Below, piece by piece: positions 9,212 to 19,328 of a stretch of DNA of 64,000 nucleotides (position 1 is its first letter; every line of letters begins with the position of its first letter). The stretch is taken from the NCBI RefSeq assembly GCF_035599575.1, contig NZ_CP141179.1:558001-622000 (forward strand), in the 5' to 3' direction. The notes under the pieces were generated by a model. The model saw only the letters and a list, made by a program, of their open reading frames with translations. It did no database searches and was not told the DNA's origin. A program made the position numbers and the translations under genes. This stretch comes from Roseovarius sp. Pro17. GTDB taxonomy: Bacteria > Pseudomonadota > Alphaproteobacteria > Rhodobacterales > Rhodobacteraceae.

Positions 9212-9470
9212 CCGAATTTCCTTTCGATTGCGGCCACAGCGGGGCAGCTTATTTGCGCATGTGCCTAGCGCGCCGCGCAGGGGTGCGTCAATTCAAACAC
9301 GACGCGGCGCATAGTGCAAAACGACTTTTCGCCGCTGGTGCTGCGCGATTGCGCGCGCATAGCGGATGGCCTATTGCAAAGCCGCGCGCGCTGGGGTCAT
9401 CCTTGGAGCGAATGAACAGACAAAAGACGGCCAGCGCGGCAGGGGCCGCTTTGCCGATTGAGGGAATACC

Positions 9471-9941
9471 ATGGAAAAGTTTCCAATGACACGCGCGGGC
9501 AATGACGCACTGGGCGCCGAGCTGAAACAGCTTAAATCGGTCGAGCGGCCGGCGATCATCCGTGCCATCGCCGAGGCGCGCGAGCATGGCGATCTGTCCG
9601 AGAATGCCGAATACCATTCGGCCCGCGAAAAGCAGAGCTTTATCGAGGGGCGCGTCAAGGAGCTGGAAGGCGCGCTGGGCCTCGCCGAAGTGATCGACCC
9701 AAAGAAGCTGTCGGGTACGATCAAGTTCGGCGCGACCGTCACGCTGGTCGACGAGGATACCGACGAAGAAAAGACTTGGCAGATCGTGGGCGAGCATGAG
9801 GCGAATATCGAAAAGGGCCTGCTCAACATCAAATCGCCCATCGCCCGCGCCCTGATCGGCAAGGATGAGGGTGATAGCGTCGAGGTGCGCACCCCCGGCG
9901 GCGATCGCGCCTACGAAGTGCTCAAGATCCAGTATATTTGA
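9471..9941 (+). CDS. greA: Transcription elongation factor GreA
   Basis: Binds the RNA polymerase secondary channel and stimulates cleavage of backtracked transcripts. The 156 residues cover the N-terminal coiled coil, with the acidic tip [17 protein letters not shown] at about residues 43-59, and the C-terminal FKBP-like domain ending [28 protein letters not shown] ribosome-binding site precedes the ATG. A membrane protein gene follows after 16 bp and may be co-transcribed. Confidence 0.97.
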   Translation: MEKFPMTRAGNDALGAELKQLKSVERPAIIRAIAEAREHGDLSENAEYHSAREKQSFIEGRVKELEGALGLAEVIDPKKLSGTIKFGATVTLVDEDTDEEKTWQIVGEHEANIEKGLLNIKSPIARALIGKDEGDSVEVRTPGGDRAYEVLKIQYI

Positions 9942-9957
9942 TTAAGGCGCCCCTTTG

Positions 9958-11001
9958 ATGCCCACTTCCAACAGCCCCGCTGGCAGGATCGCGACAGCCA
10001 AGACTGCGACTGGCAAGGCTGCGAATGTTGCGCAGCTGCGCCTGTCAGGCACCGAGGTCGCGGCGCTCGTTCTGTCGGTGCTGTGGCTGGTGCTGGGCGC
10101 GGTCGTCTTTGCGGTGTTCGGCCTCGGCAGCTCAGACGGCGCGCTGGGCTTCCTGATCACCGCGCTGGTGATTTTCCTTCCCGTAGCGATGATCTGGGTC
10201 GCGGCCACCGCGGCGCGCACAGCGCGCGTCATGCGAGAAGAAAGCGCGCGCCTGCATGCAGCCATTGACGCGATCCGCAAGTCCTACTTGACTCAGAGTC
10301 AGGCACTGGTCGCGCCGGGTGGCGGGCAGAATTCCGTCGCGCGCAAGCTGGACGAGATTGCGGCGGCGCAGCGCAAAACCGAAACGGCGCTGGCCACATT
10401 TTCGTCCAGTCGCCCGCTGCCGTCGGTGCTGCCGCCCCATGCGACGGCGCCCGGGCCAGCGCAGCTTGCGCCGGACGACGATGCGCAGGTTGCGCTGCCG
10501 CTGGGCACCCCCGCCGAAGAGATACGCCCGCCGCTGGAGCGCGCAGATTTTATCCGTGCGCTGAACTTTCCCGAAACCGCCGAGGACAAGCTGGGCTTTG
10601 CCGCGCTACGCCGCGCGCTAAAGGATCGGTCGACCGCGCAGCTGATTCAAGCGGCGCAGGATGTGCTGACCCTGCTCAGCCAGGACGGAATCTACATGGA
10701 CGATCTGCGCCCTGACATGGCCCGCCCTGAAATCTGGCGTAGCTTTGCCGGAGGCGCGCGTGGCCGCGCCATCGCGGCGCTGGGCGGTATTCGCGATCGC
10801 TCGTCCCTTGCGCTGGCAGCGGCGCGAATGAAGAGCGATCCGATCTTTCGCGACGCTGCGCATCATTTCCTGCGCCGATTCGATCAGATGTTCAGCAGCT
10901 TTGCCGACGAAGCAAGCGACAGCGACATCTCTGATTTGTCGGATACTCGGACCGCGCGGGCCTTTATGCTGCTGGGCCGGGTGGCGGGCACGTTCGACTA
11001 A
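9958..11001 (+). CDS. Conserved membrane protein of unknown function
   Basis: The 347-residue protein has two predicted membrane helices near the N-terminus (about residues 33-55 and 62-85) followed by a long, Ala/Pro-rich cytoplasmic part. A segment just after the helices (ARTARVMREESARLHAAIDAIRK) looks like a coiled coil. I recognise no catalytic motif. Similar two-helix proteins are annotated hypothetical in Roseobacter genomes, as far as I recall. The ATG at 9958 lies 16 bp after greA; an adjacent in-frame TTG at 9955 is less likely. Function unknown. Confidence 0.75.
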   Translation: MPTSNSPAGRIATAKTATGKAANVAQLRLSGTEVAALVLSVLWLVLGAVVFAVFGLGSSDGALGFLITALVIFLPVAMIWVAATAARTARVMREESARLHAAIDAIRKSYLTQSQALVAPGGGQNSVARKLDEIAAAQRKTETALATFSSSRPLPSVLPPHATAPGPAQLAPDDDAQVALPLGTPAEEIRPPLERADFIRALNFPETAEDKLGFAALRRALKDRSTAQLIQAAQDVLTLLSQDGIYMDDLRPDMARPEIWRSFAGGARGRAIAALGGIRDRSSLALAAARMKSDPIFRDAAHHFLRRFDQMFSSFADEASDSDISDLSDTRTARAFMLLGRVAGTFD

Positions 11002-11115
11002 GCGTCTAGTTGGTTGTGAGCGACTGCATTTGAGTACTTTCAAGAACAATGAAAGTGCGGGAGCAGTGTTCTTTCTTGACTGAAATAGCTCTGTTTGGTC
11101 GCTGTGTGCGTGCCC

Positions 11116-11961
11116 TCAGCCCCCTTGCGCGGCCATCCGAGACGTGCGGCGCGTGATCGACAGGCGGCGCAGAAACGCCAGTACGAAGATCGCCGTCAGG
11201 ACCAGCACGATTGTCGCGGCGGGGGCCGAATCAAGGAAAAAGCTGACATAGGTGCCACCCAGCATCGACGCGGCACAGACCAGCACCGACACCCATAGCA
11301 TCCGGCCAAAGCTGCGCACCGTGAGGAATGCGATAGCGCCGGGCGTGACCAGAAGGGCAACGGCCAGAATCAGGCCGACCGAGCTGAGCGTCGCCACGAT
11401 GGTCAACGACAGCGCAGACAGCAGGCCATAATGCAGCAGGTTCGTTCTGAGGCCCGATGCCTGCGCCTGTGCTGGATCGAAGGCGTGTAGCAGCAGGTCG
11501 CGCCATTTGAGGGCCAGCAGGCCCGACACCGCGATGGCGATAAGGCCCGACGTCCACAGATCCTTGACCCCGACGCCCAGCATGTTGCCAAAGAGGATGT
11601 GGTCGAGATGCTCGTTCGTGTGGATCGACGTGTACATGATGATGCCTATGCCGAACATGCCCGAGAAGACGACGCCCATCACCGTGTCCTGCTTGACCCG
11701 GCTGTTATGAGACAGATACCCGGTTAGCAGCGCGCAGGTCATCCCCGCCGCGAACGCGCCGACGATCAGCGGCAGGCCCAGCATCCATGCCAGCACGATG
11801 CCCGGCAGGGTGGCGTGGCTGACCGCATCGCCCATCAACGCCCACCCCTTGAGCACCAGAAAGCACGACAGCAGCGCCGTCGGTGGCGCGACCATAAGCG
11901 CGATCCAGAACGCGTTCTGCATGAACGGGAACTGAAAGGGCAGAAGGAGTGTGTCGATCAT
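11116..11961 (-). CDS. sitD: Mn/Fe/Zn ABC transporter permease
   Basis: Second membrane subunit of a metal-chelate-type (ABC-3 family) importer. The 281 residues contain about eight hydrophobic segments and the ABC-3 patterns GWALMGDAVSHATLPGIVLA near the N-terminus and SVGLILAVALLVTPGAIAFL in the C-terminal half. It overlaps sitC by 4 bp (ATGA type) and is the last gene of the sitABCD operon. The long hydrophilic tail (RRTSRMAAQGG) is unremarkable. Confidence 0.92.
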   Translation of the reverse strand: MIDTLLLPFQFPFMQNAFWIALMVAPPTALLSCFLVLKGWALMGDAVSHATLPGIVLAWMLGLPLIVGAFAAGMTCALLTGYLSHNSRVKQDTVMGVVFSGMFGIGIIMYTSIHTNEHLDHILFGNMLGVGVKDLWTSGLIAIAVSGLLALKWRDLLLHAFDPAQAQASGLRTNLLHYGLLSALSLTIVATLSSVGLILAVALLVTPGAIAFLTVRSFGRMLWVSVLVCAASMLGGTYVSFFLDSAPAATIVLVLTAIFVLAFLRRLSITRRTSRMAAQGG

Positions 11962-12842
11962 GTCCTTGCCCCCTGCGCTGGCGCGGGTGCGTCGGTCAAG
12001 GCAGCGACAGCCCTGCGCCGCGCGGCCACCATTCCGTGTTTGGGCGCGAAAAAGAAGGCAAGAAGGAAGATCGCCGTTTGCAGTGCCACGATGATGCCGC
12101 CGGTGGCACCGTCAAGGAAGTAGCTGGCATAGGCCCCTACAAAGCTGGTGATCGTGCCGATTGCCACCGACACCACGATCAGGCGCGGAAAGCGGTCACA
12201 TAGCAGATAGGCCGTTGCCCCCGGCGTCACGACTAGCGCGATCACGAGGAATGCGCCGACGGTGATCATCGCCGCGACGACGGCAGCCGACAGCAGGGCA
12301 AAGAAGACAAGCTTTAGCAGGTCGGGGCGCAGGCCGATGGTGCGAGCGTGGTTTTCGTCAAAGAAGACGACCATCAGGTCCTTCCATTTGGCAAGCAGCA
12401 CGGCCAGCGCCACGAACCCGATGATCGCCAGCTGCAACGTATCCTCAGGCGTAATGGCCAGAATGTTGCCCATTATGATGGTCTGGATACTGACCGACAT
12501 CGGCGACAGCGACATCATGAAGAGGCCGATTCCGAAGAAAGACGTGAATATGATGCCGATGATCACGTCGATTTTCAGGCCCGAACGACCAGACAGGAAC
12601 AGCATTGCACCTGCCGCCAGCCCGCCAGCGATGAACGCCCCCAGCGCAAAGGGCAGGCCCAGCATGTAGGCCCCGGCAACTCCGGGTACGACCGAATGGC
12701 TGAGCGCGTCGCCGATCAGCGACCAGCCCTTGAGCATGAGGTAGCATGACAGGAATGCACAAACACCGCCTGTCAGCGCCGATACCCACATTGCGTTGAA
12801 CATGTAGCTATAGGAAAATGGCTCTAGCAGGAGGTCGATCAT
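11958..12842 (-). CDS. sitC: Mn/Fe/Zn ABC transporter permease
   Basis: First membrane subunit of the SitABCD importer, paralogous to SitD. The 294 residues carry [20 protein letters not shown] and [20 protein letters not shown], the two ABC-3 permease signatures, in a polytopic membrane protein. It overlaps the ATPase gene by 4 bp and sitD by 4 bp, so translation of the three genes is likely coupled. With sitD it would form a heterodimeric channel. Confidence 0.92.
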   Translation of the reverse strand: MIDLLLEPFSYSYMFNAMWVSALTGGVCAFLSCYLMLKGWSLIGDALSHSVVPGVAGAYMLGLPFALGAFIAGGLAAGAMLFLSGRSGLKIDVIIGIIFTSFFGIGLFMMSLSPMSVSIQTIIMGNILAITPEDTLQLAIIGFVALAVLLAKWKDLMVVFFDENHARTIGLRPDLLKLVFFALLSAAVVAAMITVGAFLVIALVVTPGATAYLLCDRFPRLIVVSVAIGTITSFVGAYASYFLDGATGGIIVALQTAIFLLAFFFAPKHGMVAARRRAVAALTDAPAPAQGART

Positions 12843-13783
12843 TTGGAACCGTCCGGCTTGGCTACGGTGGATTTCTTGCGCCGCTCGCCGTAATGCACGA
12901 ACGGGCGCTCATCATCGGTGATGATGCGCAACTCGCGCGGATCGTCGTCGTCGTGCAGCTCGTCCCCGCCAAGAGTAAAGTGACGCAGCACACCGCCGAA
13001 CGCCTCTTCTAGGTTCTCGCGGGTGAACACCTCGTCGGTCGGCCCGAAGGCTAGGACCGTGCCCTTGACCAGCACTGTGCGGTCGCAGAATTCAGGAACC
13101 GAACCGAGGTTGTGGGTGGATACCAGCATCACGCGACCCTCATCGCGCAATTCGCGCAGCAGGGCGACGATCTGCTCTTCGGTTTTGACGTCGACGCCGG
13201 TGAACGGCTCGTCCAGCAGGATCACCTGACCATCCTGTGCGAGGGATCGGGCGAGGAACACGCGCTTGCGCTGACCACCAGACAGTTCGCCGATCTGACG
13301 CTTGCGATAATCGCTCATTCCCACACGGGCCAGCGCCTCGCTGACTGCCTCGTGATCGGCGGCGCGGGGGCGGCGCAGGAAGCCCATGTGGCCATAGCGA
13401 CCCATCATCACCACGTCCTCGACCAGCACCGGAAAGGCCCAGTCGACCTCTTCGGATTGGGGCACATAGGCCACCAGATTGGCGGCCAGCGCCTCTTTGA
13501 CGGATTTGCCCAACAGGCGGATTTCGCCGCTGGCGGCGGGGACGAACCCCATGATCGCCTTGAACAGCGTAGATTTCCCCGCGCCGTTGACCCCGACCAG
13601 TCCGGTGATCGTGCCGCGCGGTATCTCGAATGTGGCATTTCGCAGGGCAGTAAGTCCGTTGCGGTAGGTTACCGTGACATCCTTGGCCATGATGCCGCCT
13701 GCAGGCCCACCCTCGCTGGTGTCGTGCGTGTTAGGCAGTGTCTGGTCCAGCATCTGGGATATCCTCGGTCTGGTGCCGCGCAT
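12839..13783 (-). CDS. sitB: Mn/Fe/Zn ABC transporter ATP-binding protein
   Basis: ATPase of the importer. Walker [11 protein letters not shown]-loop [11 protein letters not shown], signature LSGGQRKR, Walker B VILLDEPF and the switch histidine in STHNLG are all in place. At 314 residues it is longer than a typical SitB, with an N-terminal extension of about 30 residues and a C-terminal tail of about 45 residues rich in Asp, Glu, Arg and Lys. The in-frame ATG at 13753 is an alternative start. It begins 72 bp after sitA. Confidence 0.93.
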   Translation of the reverse strand: MRGTRPRISQMLDQTLPNTHDTSEGGPAGGIMAKDVTVTYRNGLTALRNATFEIPRGTITGLVGVNGAGKSTLFKAIMGFVPAASGEIRLLGKSVKEALAANLVAYVPQSEEVDWAFPVLVEDVVMMGRYGHMGFLRRPRAADHEAVSEALARVGMSDYRKRQIGELSGGQRKRVFLARSLAQDGQVILLDEPFTGVDVKTEEQIVALLRELRDEGRVMLVSTHNLGSVPEFCDRTVLVKGTVLAFGPTDEVFTRENLEEAFGGVLRHFTLGGDELHDDDDPRELRIITDDERPFVHYGERRKKSTVAKPDGSK

Positions 13784-13855
13784 CGGCGGGGATGGATGCC
13801 GCCGCAGGCCGGGGTGGCGTGCGACCGTTCGGGGTCATGGATCGCGCCCGGCGCC

Positions 13856-14770
13856 CTACTGGGCGTTCGGTGCCAGGGCGTTTGCGATCGTCTCGGCATC
13901 GACGCGCAACAGGTCAAGATAGGTCGGCACCGGGCCGTCTGCCTCGCTCAGGCTGTCGACATATAGCTCACCGCCATATTCTGCGCCGGTCTCGCGCGCG
14001 ACCTGCTTGGCCGGGTCGGTGTTGACCGTACTCTCGCAAAAGACGACCGGAATGTCGTTGTCGCGCACGCCGTCGATGACCTTGCGCACCTGTTGGGGCG
14101 TGCCGACCTGATCGGCGTTCATCGGCCACAGATAGAGCTCTTTCATGCCGAAATCACGAGCAAGGTAGCTGAACGCGCCCTCACAGGTGACCAGCCAGCG
14201 GTCCTCTTGGGGAATCTGGGCCACGCGCTCGCGCAGGGGGCGCATCTCATCGGTGATCTGCTGTTTGTAAGCGTCGGCGTTGGCTTTGTAGATGTGTGCG
14301 TTGTCTGGGTCATGCTCGGCAAAGGCTGCGGCTATGTTGTCGATATAGATCAGTGCGTTATCGACGCCCATCCAGGCATGCGGGTTCGCCTTGCCCTCGT
14401 AAGAGCCGGACGAGATCGAGATCGCTTCGATGCCGTCTGTCAGCGTGGCCGAGGGAATATCGCCCAGATTGACCAGAAACTGCTCAAACCACAGCTCGAG
14501 GTTGAGGCCGTTGTAGAGGATTAAATCGGCGCCGGAGGCGCGCACGATGTCCTGCGGCGTTGGATCGTAACCATGAATCTCGGCCCCCGGCTTGGTGATG
14601 GACACCACTTCGGCGGCGTCTCCGGCGACGTTCTGGGCCATGTCCTGCAGGATGGTGAAGGTGGTGACGACCTTCATTGGCGCATCGTTATCGGCAAATG
14701 CGCCGGGGGCGCACAGCGCGGTGGTCATCGCCAGAGCGGCAACCGTAGATGCGCGGAAAAATCCTGTCAT
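13856..14770 (-). CDS. sitA: Periplasmic Mn/Fe/Zn-binding protein
   Basis: Cluster A-I (ZnuA/TroA-like) solute-binding protein that delivers the metal to SitBCD. The signal peptide (ALAMTTALCAPGAFA) is followed by VVTTFTILQDM. Metal ligands fit the family: His in AEIHGYDPTPQD, His in NPHAWMG, Glu in TCEGAF and a C-terminal Asp. There is no His-rich loop, which argues for Mn or Fe rather than a Zn-specific ZnuA. It is the first gene of the operon, and a Fur/Mur-like palindrome lies about 65 bp upstream. Confidence 0.93.
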   Translation of the reverse strand: MTGFFRASTVAALAMTTALCAPGAFADNDAPMKVVTTFTILQDMAQNVAGDAAEVVSITKPGAEIHGYDPTPQDIVRASGADLILYNGLNLELWFEQFLVNLGDIPSATLTDGIEAISISSGSYEGKANPHAWMGVDNALIYIDNIAAAFAEHDPDNAHIYKANADAYKQQITDEMRPLRERVAQIPQEDRWLVTCEGAFSYLARDFGMKELYLWPMNADQVGTPQQVRKVIDGVRDNDIPVVFCESTVNTDPAKQVARETGAEYGGELYVDSLSEADGPVPTYLDLLRVDAETIANALAPNAQ

Positions 14771-14835
14771 TGTCAGCCTCGGTTAGATTGAAGGTGACAT
14801 AGTGTAGATGCGAAGCACTCGCAAGATTCAAGCTA

Positions 14836-14848
14836 AATGATAATCATT
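14836..14848 (-). promoter_or_regulatory. Fur/Mur-type operator upstream of sitA
   Basis: The perfect palindrome AATGATAATCATT sits about 65 bp upstream of the sitA start and matches the core of Fur-family boxes. In Alphaproteobacteria the Fur homologue Mur commonly represses sitABCD in response to Mn. The site is seen; the regulator is inferred from the family. Confidence 0.75.
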
Positions 14849-14896
14849 CGCAAAAGAGATTTGCGCGCTCGTCGGATTGGCGCTGACGTGCGCGCT

Positions 14897-15742
14897 TCAC
14901 CCACGCGAGGCGCGGCCTTGCATCGTGACAACGTCGTCCGATAGCCGGCGCACGCGCAGGTCGGCCCCTTCGGGCGTCACCGCCGCCTCGACCCGTACCG
15001 ATTCGCCGCAGATCAGTGGGGCCGTGCCGCGATAGTCGAACCCGGCGGGCGGCGCGCCGAAAAGCGTCGCGGCCAGGTTCTGCATCCAGATCGCTTGAAG
15101 CGGGCCATGCACGACCAACCCGCTATACCCCTCGACCTCGGTGGCGTAGGGTGCATCGTAATGAATGCGGTGTCCGTTGAAGGTAAGGGCGGAATAGCGA
15201 AACAGCAGCGTGCTGTTCGGCGTCACCTCCCACCCTTCGGCATCTGGCCAAGGGCTGGCCTGCGGATATTGCGGCGAGGGGGCGTCTGGCGCCGGATCCT
15301 CGCGATAGACGATATCCTGCCGTTCGTCGATGCGAGGCTCGCCCGCAACTGAATAGAGGTGGCGCACGGCGACAAAGCCCAGTTGGCCGCTGCGCCCGGT
15401 TTTGAACGTCACATCCTCGATTGTGGAGGTGCGTGTGACGGCATCGTCGGGGGCGAGCGGTGCGATCCGCTCAATCCGTCCCCCTGCCCACATGCGACGC
15501 GGCAGGGGCAGATCGGGTAGAAAGAGGCCAGTGCGCGGATGTCCGTCGCGGCCCAAGAGGTCCGGCGCGCAGATATCCGGGGCAAGGCAAAACTCGACGC
15601 CGGGCGGCACGTCCAGCGGTGCCAGCGTGCCGTCCAGCGTCGCGCGGAATTGGCGCAAAAGGCGCTCGGGCACGTGATCCTCGCGGGTCGTGCTGCGCCC
15701 GATCCAATCGGCAAAGTCGCTGGAGCGGGTGCGGTCGGTCAT
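14897..15742 (-). CDS. Acyl-CoA hydratase, MaoC/HTD2-like
   Basis: The 281-residue protein looks like the FAS1/HTD2-like dehydratases that include mesaconyl-C4-CoA hydratase. The C-terminal hot-dog part contains LLFRYSALTFNGHRIHYDAPYA with His-His, followed by GLVVHGPLQ, the usual hydratase signature. The N-terminal half is a degenerate second hot-dog. It overlaps the acyl-CoA dehydrogenase by 4 bp (ATGA), so the pair probably acts in sequence: dehydrogenate an acyl-CoA, then hydrate the enoyl-CoA. The exact substrate (a branched or dicarboxylic acyl-CoA) cannot be read. Confidence 0.82.
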   Translation of the reverse strand: MTDRTRSSDFADWIGRSTTREDHVPERLLRQFRATLDGTLAPLDVPPGVEFCLAPDICAPDLLGRDGHPRTGLFLPDLPLPRRMWAGGRIERIAPLAPDDAVTRTSTIEDVTFKTGRSGQLGFVAVRHLYSVAGEPRIDERQDIVYREDPAPDAPSPQYPQASPWPDAEGWEVTPNSTLLFRYSALTFNGHRIHYDAPYATEVEGYSGLVVHGPLQAIWMQNLAATLFGAPPAGFDYRGTAPLICGESVRVEAAVTPEGADLRVRRLSDDVVTMQGRASRG

Positions 15743-16914
15743 GTCGTGCCATAGGATTTGGGCAGGCCTAAAACCCGCTCGGCGATAAAGCAGAGGATCA
15801 GATTGGTCGATATCGGCGCCACCTGATAGAGGCGCGCCTCGCGGAATTTACGCTCGACGTCGTATTCCTCGGCAAAGCCGAAGCCGCCATGTGTTTGCAG
15901 GCACGCCTCGGCGGCCTCCCAGCTGGCGTCGGCGGCCAGCATCTTGGCGGTGTTGGCCTCGACACCGGGATTTTCGCCGGAATCATACATTGCGGCGGCG
16001 CGATAGACGATTGCCTCGGCCGCCATCATATGCGCATGAGCCCGCGCCAGCGGGAATTGAACGCCCTGATTGGCGCCGATCGGCTTGCCAAAGACGACGC
16101 GCTCGCGCGCATAGTCCGACCCCTTTTTCAGGAACCACTTGGCATCGCCGATACATTCGGCGGCGATCAAAATACGCTCGGAATTCATGCCCGACAGGAT
16201 ATAGCGAAACCCTTTGCCCTCCTCGCCGATCAGGCTGGAGGCGGGGATGCGCGCGTTCTCGAAAAAGATCTCGGTCGTGGCGTGGTTGATCATGGTGCGG
16301 ATGGGGCGGATTTCGACGCCGTTGCCGACCAGTTCGCGCAGATCGATCAGGAACACCGACAACCCGTCGGTTTTCGATTTGGCCTGATCGCGGGGGGTCG
16401 TGCGGGCCAGCAGGATCATGAGGTCGGAATGTTCGGCGCGGGAAATCCAGATTTTCTGCCCATTGACGATATAATCATCACCGTCGCGCTTGGCGGTCGT
16501 TTTCAGCGCCAACGTATCGGTGCCGCTGGTCGGTTCGGTCACTCCAAAAGCCTGAAGGCGCAGGGAGCCGTTGGCGATGCCGGGCAAGTAGGCCTGCTTT
16601 TGCGCGTCGCTGCCGTGGCGCAGGACCGTGCCCATCGTGTACATCTGCGCGTGGCAGGCGGCGGCGTTGCCGCCGTTTCGGTGGATTTCCTCAAGGATAA
16701 CAGCCCCGGCGGTAAGGCTAAGTCCCGAGCCGCCGTATTCCTCGGGGATCATCGCCCCCAGATATCCCTCGCGGATCAGCGCCTGAACGAACTCCGCCGG
16801 GTAGGCGCGGCGCGCGTCCAGATCGCGCCAGTATTCGCCCGGGAATTCGGCGCAGACCTTTGCGACGCCTTCGCGAATGTCGCCGTAATCCGCAGTCGGA
16901 TGAAAGGATGTCAT
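15739..16914 (-). CDS. Acyl-CoA dehydrogenase
   Basis: FAD enzyme introducing a 2,3 double bond in an acyl-CoA; electrons go to ETF and ETF-QO. At 391 residues the length is normal. Recognisable parts are the N-terminal helical domain, the middle beta domain (LQAFGVTEPTSGTD, then KIWISRAEHSD), and the C-terminal helical domain (THGGFGFAEEYDVER). The ATG at 16914 is preferred for its AGGCGA ribosome-binding site and because the residues before it are not family-like. It overlaps the hydratase gene and lies downstream of a LysR gene on the same strand. Confidence 0.93.
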   Translation of the reverse strand: MTSFHPTADYGDIREGVAKVCAEFPGEYWRDLDARRAYPAEFVQALIREGYLGAMIPEEYGGSGLSLTAGAVILEEIHRNGGNAAACHAQMYTMGTVLRHGSDAQKQAYLPGIANGSLRLQAFGVTEPTSGTDTLALKTTAKRDGDDYIVNGQKIWISRAEHSDLMILLARTTPRDQAKSKTDGLSVFLIDLRELVGNGVEIRPIRTMINHATTEIFFENARIPASSLIGEEGKGFRYILSGMNSERILIAAECIGDAKWFLKKGSDYARERVVFGKPIGANQGVQFPLARAHAHMMAAEAIVYRAAAMYDSGENPGVEANTAKMLAADASWEAAEACLQTHGGFGFAEEYDVERKFREARLYQVAPISTNLILCFIAERVLGLPKSYGTT

Positions 16915-17005
16915 CGGTTCGCCTCGCGTTTTCGGTTTGCGTGATACTTGCAGTAACGCCGGGCGCGGGCCAATAGCCGCGGGCATTGACGGCCATTGGC
17001 GCGCG

Positions 17006-17941
17006 CTATGCCTCTAGCTCGCCCTCCCAGATGCCGCGCTGGACCAGATCGCGCGCGACGTCCAGCGTGACCTGTGCGATGGCGTGGCAGGAGCGGCTGC
17101 TTTTGCGGGCAGGATTGGTGGCCAGATAGACGGGGCGCACCATGTCGGGATCGGTAATCGGCGCGTTAACCAGATCGCCGCGCGCAACGAAATCGCGCGC
17201 CGCAGCGGGGGCGAATATGGCATAGCCCGATCCGCGCGCCACCAGTTCCTTGATCTGGGTCATCGCGTCCATTTCGATGGTGACGTTCAGATGCACGCCA
17301 CGCGGCTGGGCGTATCCCTCGATCGTCTTGCGCAGCCCATGCGACGGGCTGGGCAGGATCAGCTCCAGCTGTTGAAGATCGCGCAGACGCACCGGGGTGC
17401 CGGGGGGCGTGTCCAGCGGCCAGGCATCCGGCGCGGAAAAGAAAAACAGCCGCTCGTTCAGAACGTGGACTGTGCGAAAATGGTCAGCCTTTTGCAGATC
17501 GTAGATAATGCCGATATCGACCGTGCCGTCGTCGATCCACGTCTTGATGTAGCCGCTCATCGCCTCGATGGCGCGCAGCCGCAGATCGGGGAATTCAACG
17601 CGTACCGTCTCGGCCAAGGGCACCGACATCACCATTGACGCGGAGGGCGGGATGCCAAAGCTGATCTTGCCGCGCAGCGCGCCGCCCGCCTCGCGCATCT
17701 CGTCCAGACACTGCTCGAACGCGGCGCAGACATTGCGCGCGTGACGCAGTAACAGCGTGCCGTCATCGGTCAGAACCGTGCCGCGCGGACTACGCTCGAC
17801 CAGACGCACGCCCAGCTCTTCCTCCATCCGCACGACGTTCTGCGACAGCGACGGCTGCGCCACGCCCAGCGTGCTGGCCGCCGCCGACAATGACGGCGAC
17901 TCGGCGATGGCGATAAAGTAACGCAGCTGGCGGATGTCCAT
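17006..17941 (-). CDS. LysR-family transcriptional regulator
   Basis: The 311 residues begin with the LysR winged HTH: MDIRQLRYFIAIAESPSLSAAASTLGVAQPSLSQ. The C-terminal effector-binding domain is of the usual periplasmic-binding type. It sits 91 bp upstream of, and in the same direction as, the acyl-CoA dehydrogenase and hydratase genes, which are its likely targets. The effector is unknown; a CoA ester or the free acid is a reasonable guess. Confidence 0.9.
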   Translation of the reverse strand: MDIRQLRYFIAIAESPSLSAAASTLGVAQPSLSQNVVRMEEELGVRLVERSPRGTVLTDDGTLLLRHARNVCAAFEQCLDEMREAGGALRGKISFGIPPSASMVMSVPLAETVRVEFPDLRLRAIEAMSGYIKTWIDDGTVDIGIIYDLQKADHFRTVHVLNERLFFFSAPDAWPLDTPPGTPVRLRDLQQLELILPSPSHGLRKTIEGYAQPRGVHLNVTIEMDAMTQIKELVARGSGYAIFAPAAARDFVARGDLVNAPITDPDMVRPVYLATNPARKSSRSCHAIAQVTLDVARDLVQRGIWEGELEA

Positions 17942-18005
17942 AGGCTGACCTGTGTAAGGGGTGCCTCAGCTAGAAGGCCCGCCTATGGATTGTCAAGCGC
18001 GGGGC

Positions 18006-19130
18006 CTAGCCGAAATCGACGATCTGGCGGATGGCAGTGCCATCGTTCAGCCGGTCCATGGCGACGTTGATCTCATCCAGCTTGATGCGATGGCTCAGCA
18101 TTTTCTCGACCGGCAACTTGCCCTGCTCATAAAGTGAGAACATGCGCGGAAGGTCGCGCCGTGGGACACAGGAACCGATGTAGCTGCCCTTCAATGTGCG
18201 CTCTTCGGCGACCAGTTTCAGCGCGGGCAGGGACATGCGCTGATCGGGGTGGGGCAGACCTGCAGTGACGGTCAGGCCACCACGGCGGGTGATTTCATAT
18301 GCCGTTTCCAGCGCCTTGACCGAGCCCGCCATCTCGATCGCGCAGTCGACGCCGCCGCCGGTCAGATCGCGCACGGCCTCGATTGTATGCTCGTCCGCCT
18401 TGATGAGGTCGGTCGCACCCATGGTGCGCGCGGCCTCCATTTTTGACTCGAACGGGTCAATGGCGATGACACGCCCGGCCCCCGCAGCCGCCGCGCCAAG
18501 GACCGCCGATAGGCCCACACCGCCAAGGCCGATTACGGCGACCGTCTGGCCGGGTTGTATGCGCGCGGTGTTGAACACCGCACCCGCGCCGGTCAGCATC
18601 GCGCAGGAAAACAAGGCCGATACGTGAGTGGGCAGGTCATGATCGACCTTGACCAGCGAGCGGCGGTCCAAGACCGCATGGGTGGCAAACGCCGACACAC
18701 CGACATGATGATTGACCGGCTGGCCGTCCATTGTCAGACGGCGGTGACCCGTCATCAACTCGCCCACGCCGTGATGCTTGGCCGCACGCTCACACAGCGC
18801 TGGGCGGCCCTCGGCGCAGGGCGTGCAGGCACCGCAACCGGGGGCGAATATGCACACGACATGATCGCCCGGCTTTAGGTCGTCCACGCCGGTCCCGACC
18901 TCTTCGACGTGGCCGGATGCCTCATGCCCCAGTGCCATCGGCAAGGGGCGGGGGCGGGTGCCGTTGATCACCGACAGATCGGAATGACAGACTCCGGCGG
19001 CGCCGATACGGATCAGGACCTCGCCACGTCCGGGCTCGGCTAGGTCCAGTTCGCGCAGCTCCAGCGGGGCTTCCTTGGCGAAATCCGATGTGATTCCATC
19101 GCGCATCAGTACAGCAGCGGTGATTTTCAT
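18006..19130 (-). CDS. Zinc-dependent alcohol dehydrogenase (MDR superfamily)
   Basis: NAD(P)-dependent medium-chain dehydrogenase of 374 residues. The catalytic zinc site shows VCHSDLS and GHEASGHVEEVG. The structural zinc lobe is CGACTPCAEGRPALC, four Cys in the class III-like spacing. The nucleotide-binding motif is VIGLGGVGLSAVLG. It is divergent from the cyclase and importer cluster, about 200 bp away, so it may feed the same pathway together with the aldehyde dehydrogenase downstream. The substrate is not evident; it is not the glutathione-dependent formaldehyde dehydrogenase by sequence. Confidence 0.9.
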   Translation of the reverse strand: MKITAAVLMRDGITSDFAKEAPLELRELDLAEPGRGEVLIRIGAAGVCHSDLSVINGTRPRPLPMALGHEASGHVEEVGTGVDDLKPGDHVVCIFAPGCGACTPCAEGRPALCERAAKHHGVGELMTGHRRLTMDGQPVNHHVGVSAFATHAVLDRRSLVKVDHDLPTHVSALFSCAMLTGAGAVFNTARIQPGQTVAVIGLGGVGLSAVLGAAAAGAGRVIAIDPFESKMEAARTMGATDLIKADEHTIEAVRDLTGGGVDCAIEMAGSVKALETAYEITRRGGLTVTAGLPHPDQRMSLPALKLVAEERTLKGSYIGSCVPRRDLPRMFSLYEQGKLPVEKMLSHRIKLDEINVAMDRLNDGTAIRQIVDFG

Positions 19131-19328
19131 ATACTCTCTCCCTTGACGTACCCGGTGAATTAACGGTGCCGGGCCAGACTACTCTTGCCTGTCTCATGCT
19201 TATTGCAAAAGCGCCGGACGCTCCACGAGGTATAGGCGATGGCTATGATTGAGCGAGGCACAAACTATTGGTCGCGTAGTTTAGATCGGGACTATGCTCA
19301 TGTTATCATAACTTTGGGAGGATTTGTG

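Noticed and set aside
11036..11056. Hairpin ACTTTCA/TGAAAGT between the membrane protein and sitD as terminator
   Set aside because: The stem is short and AT-rich and lacks a T run; too weak to call.
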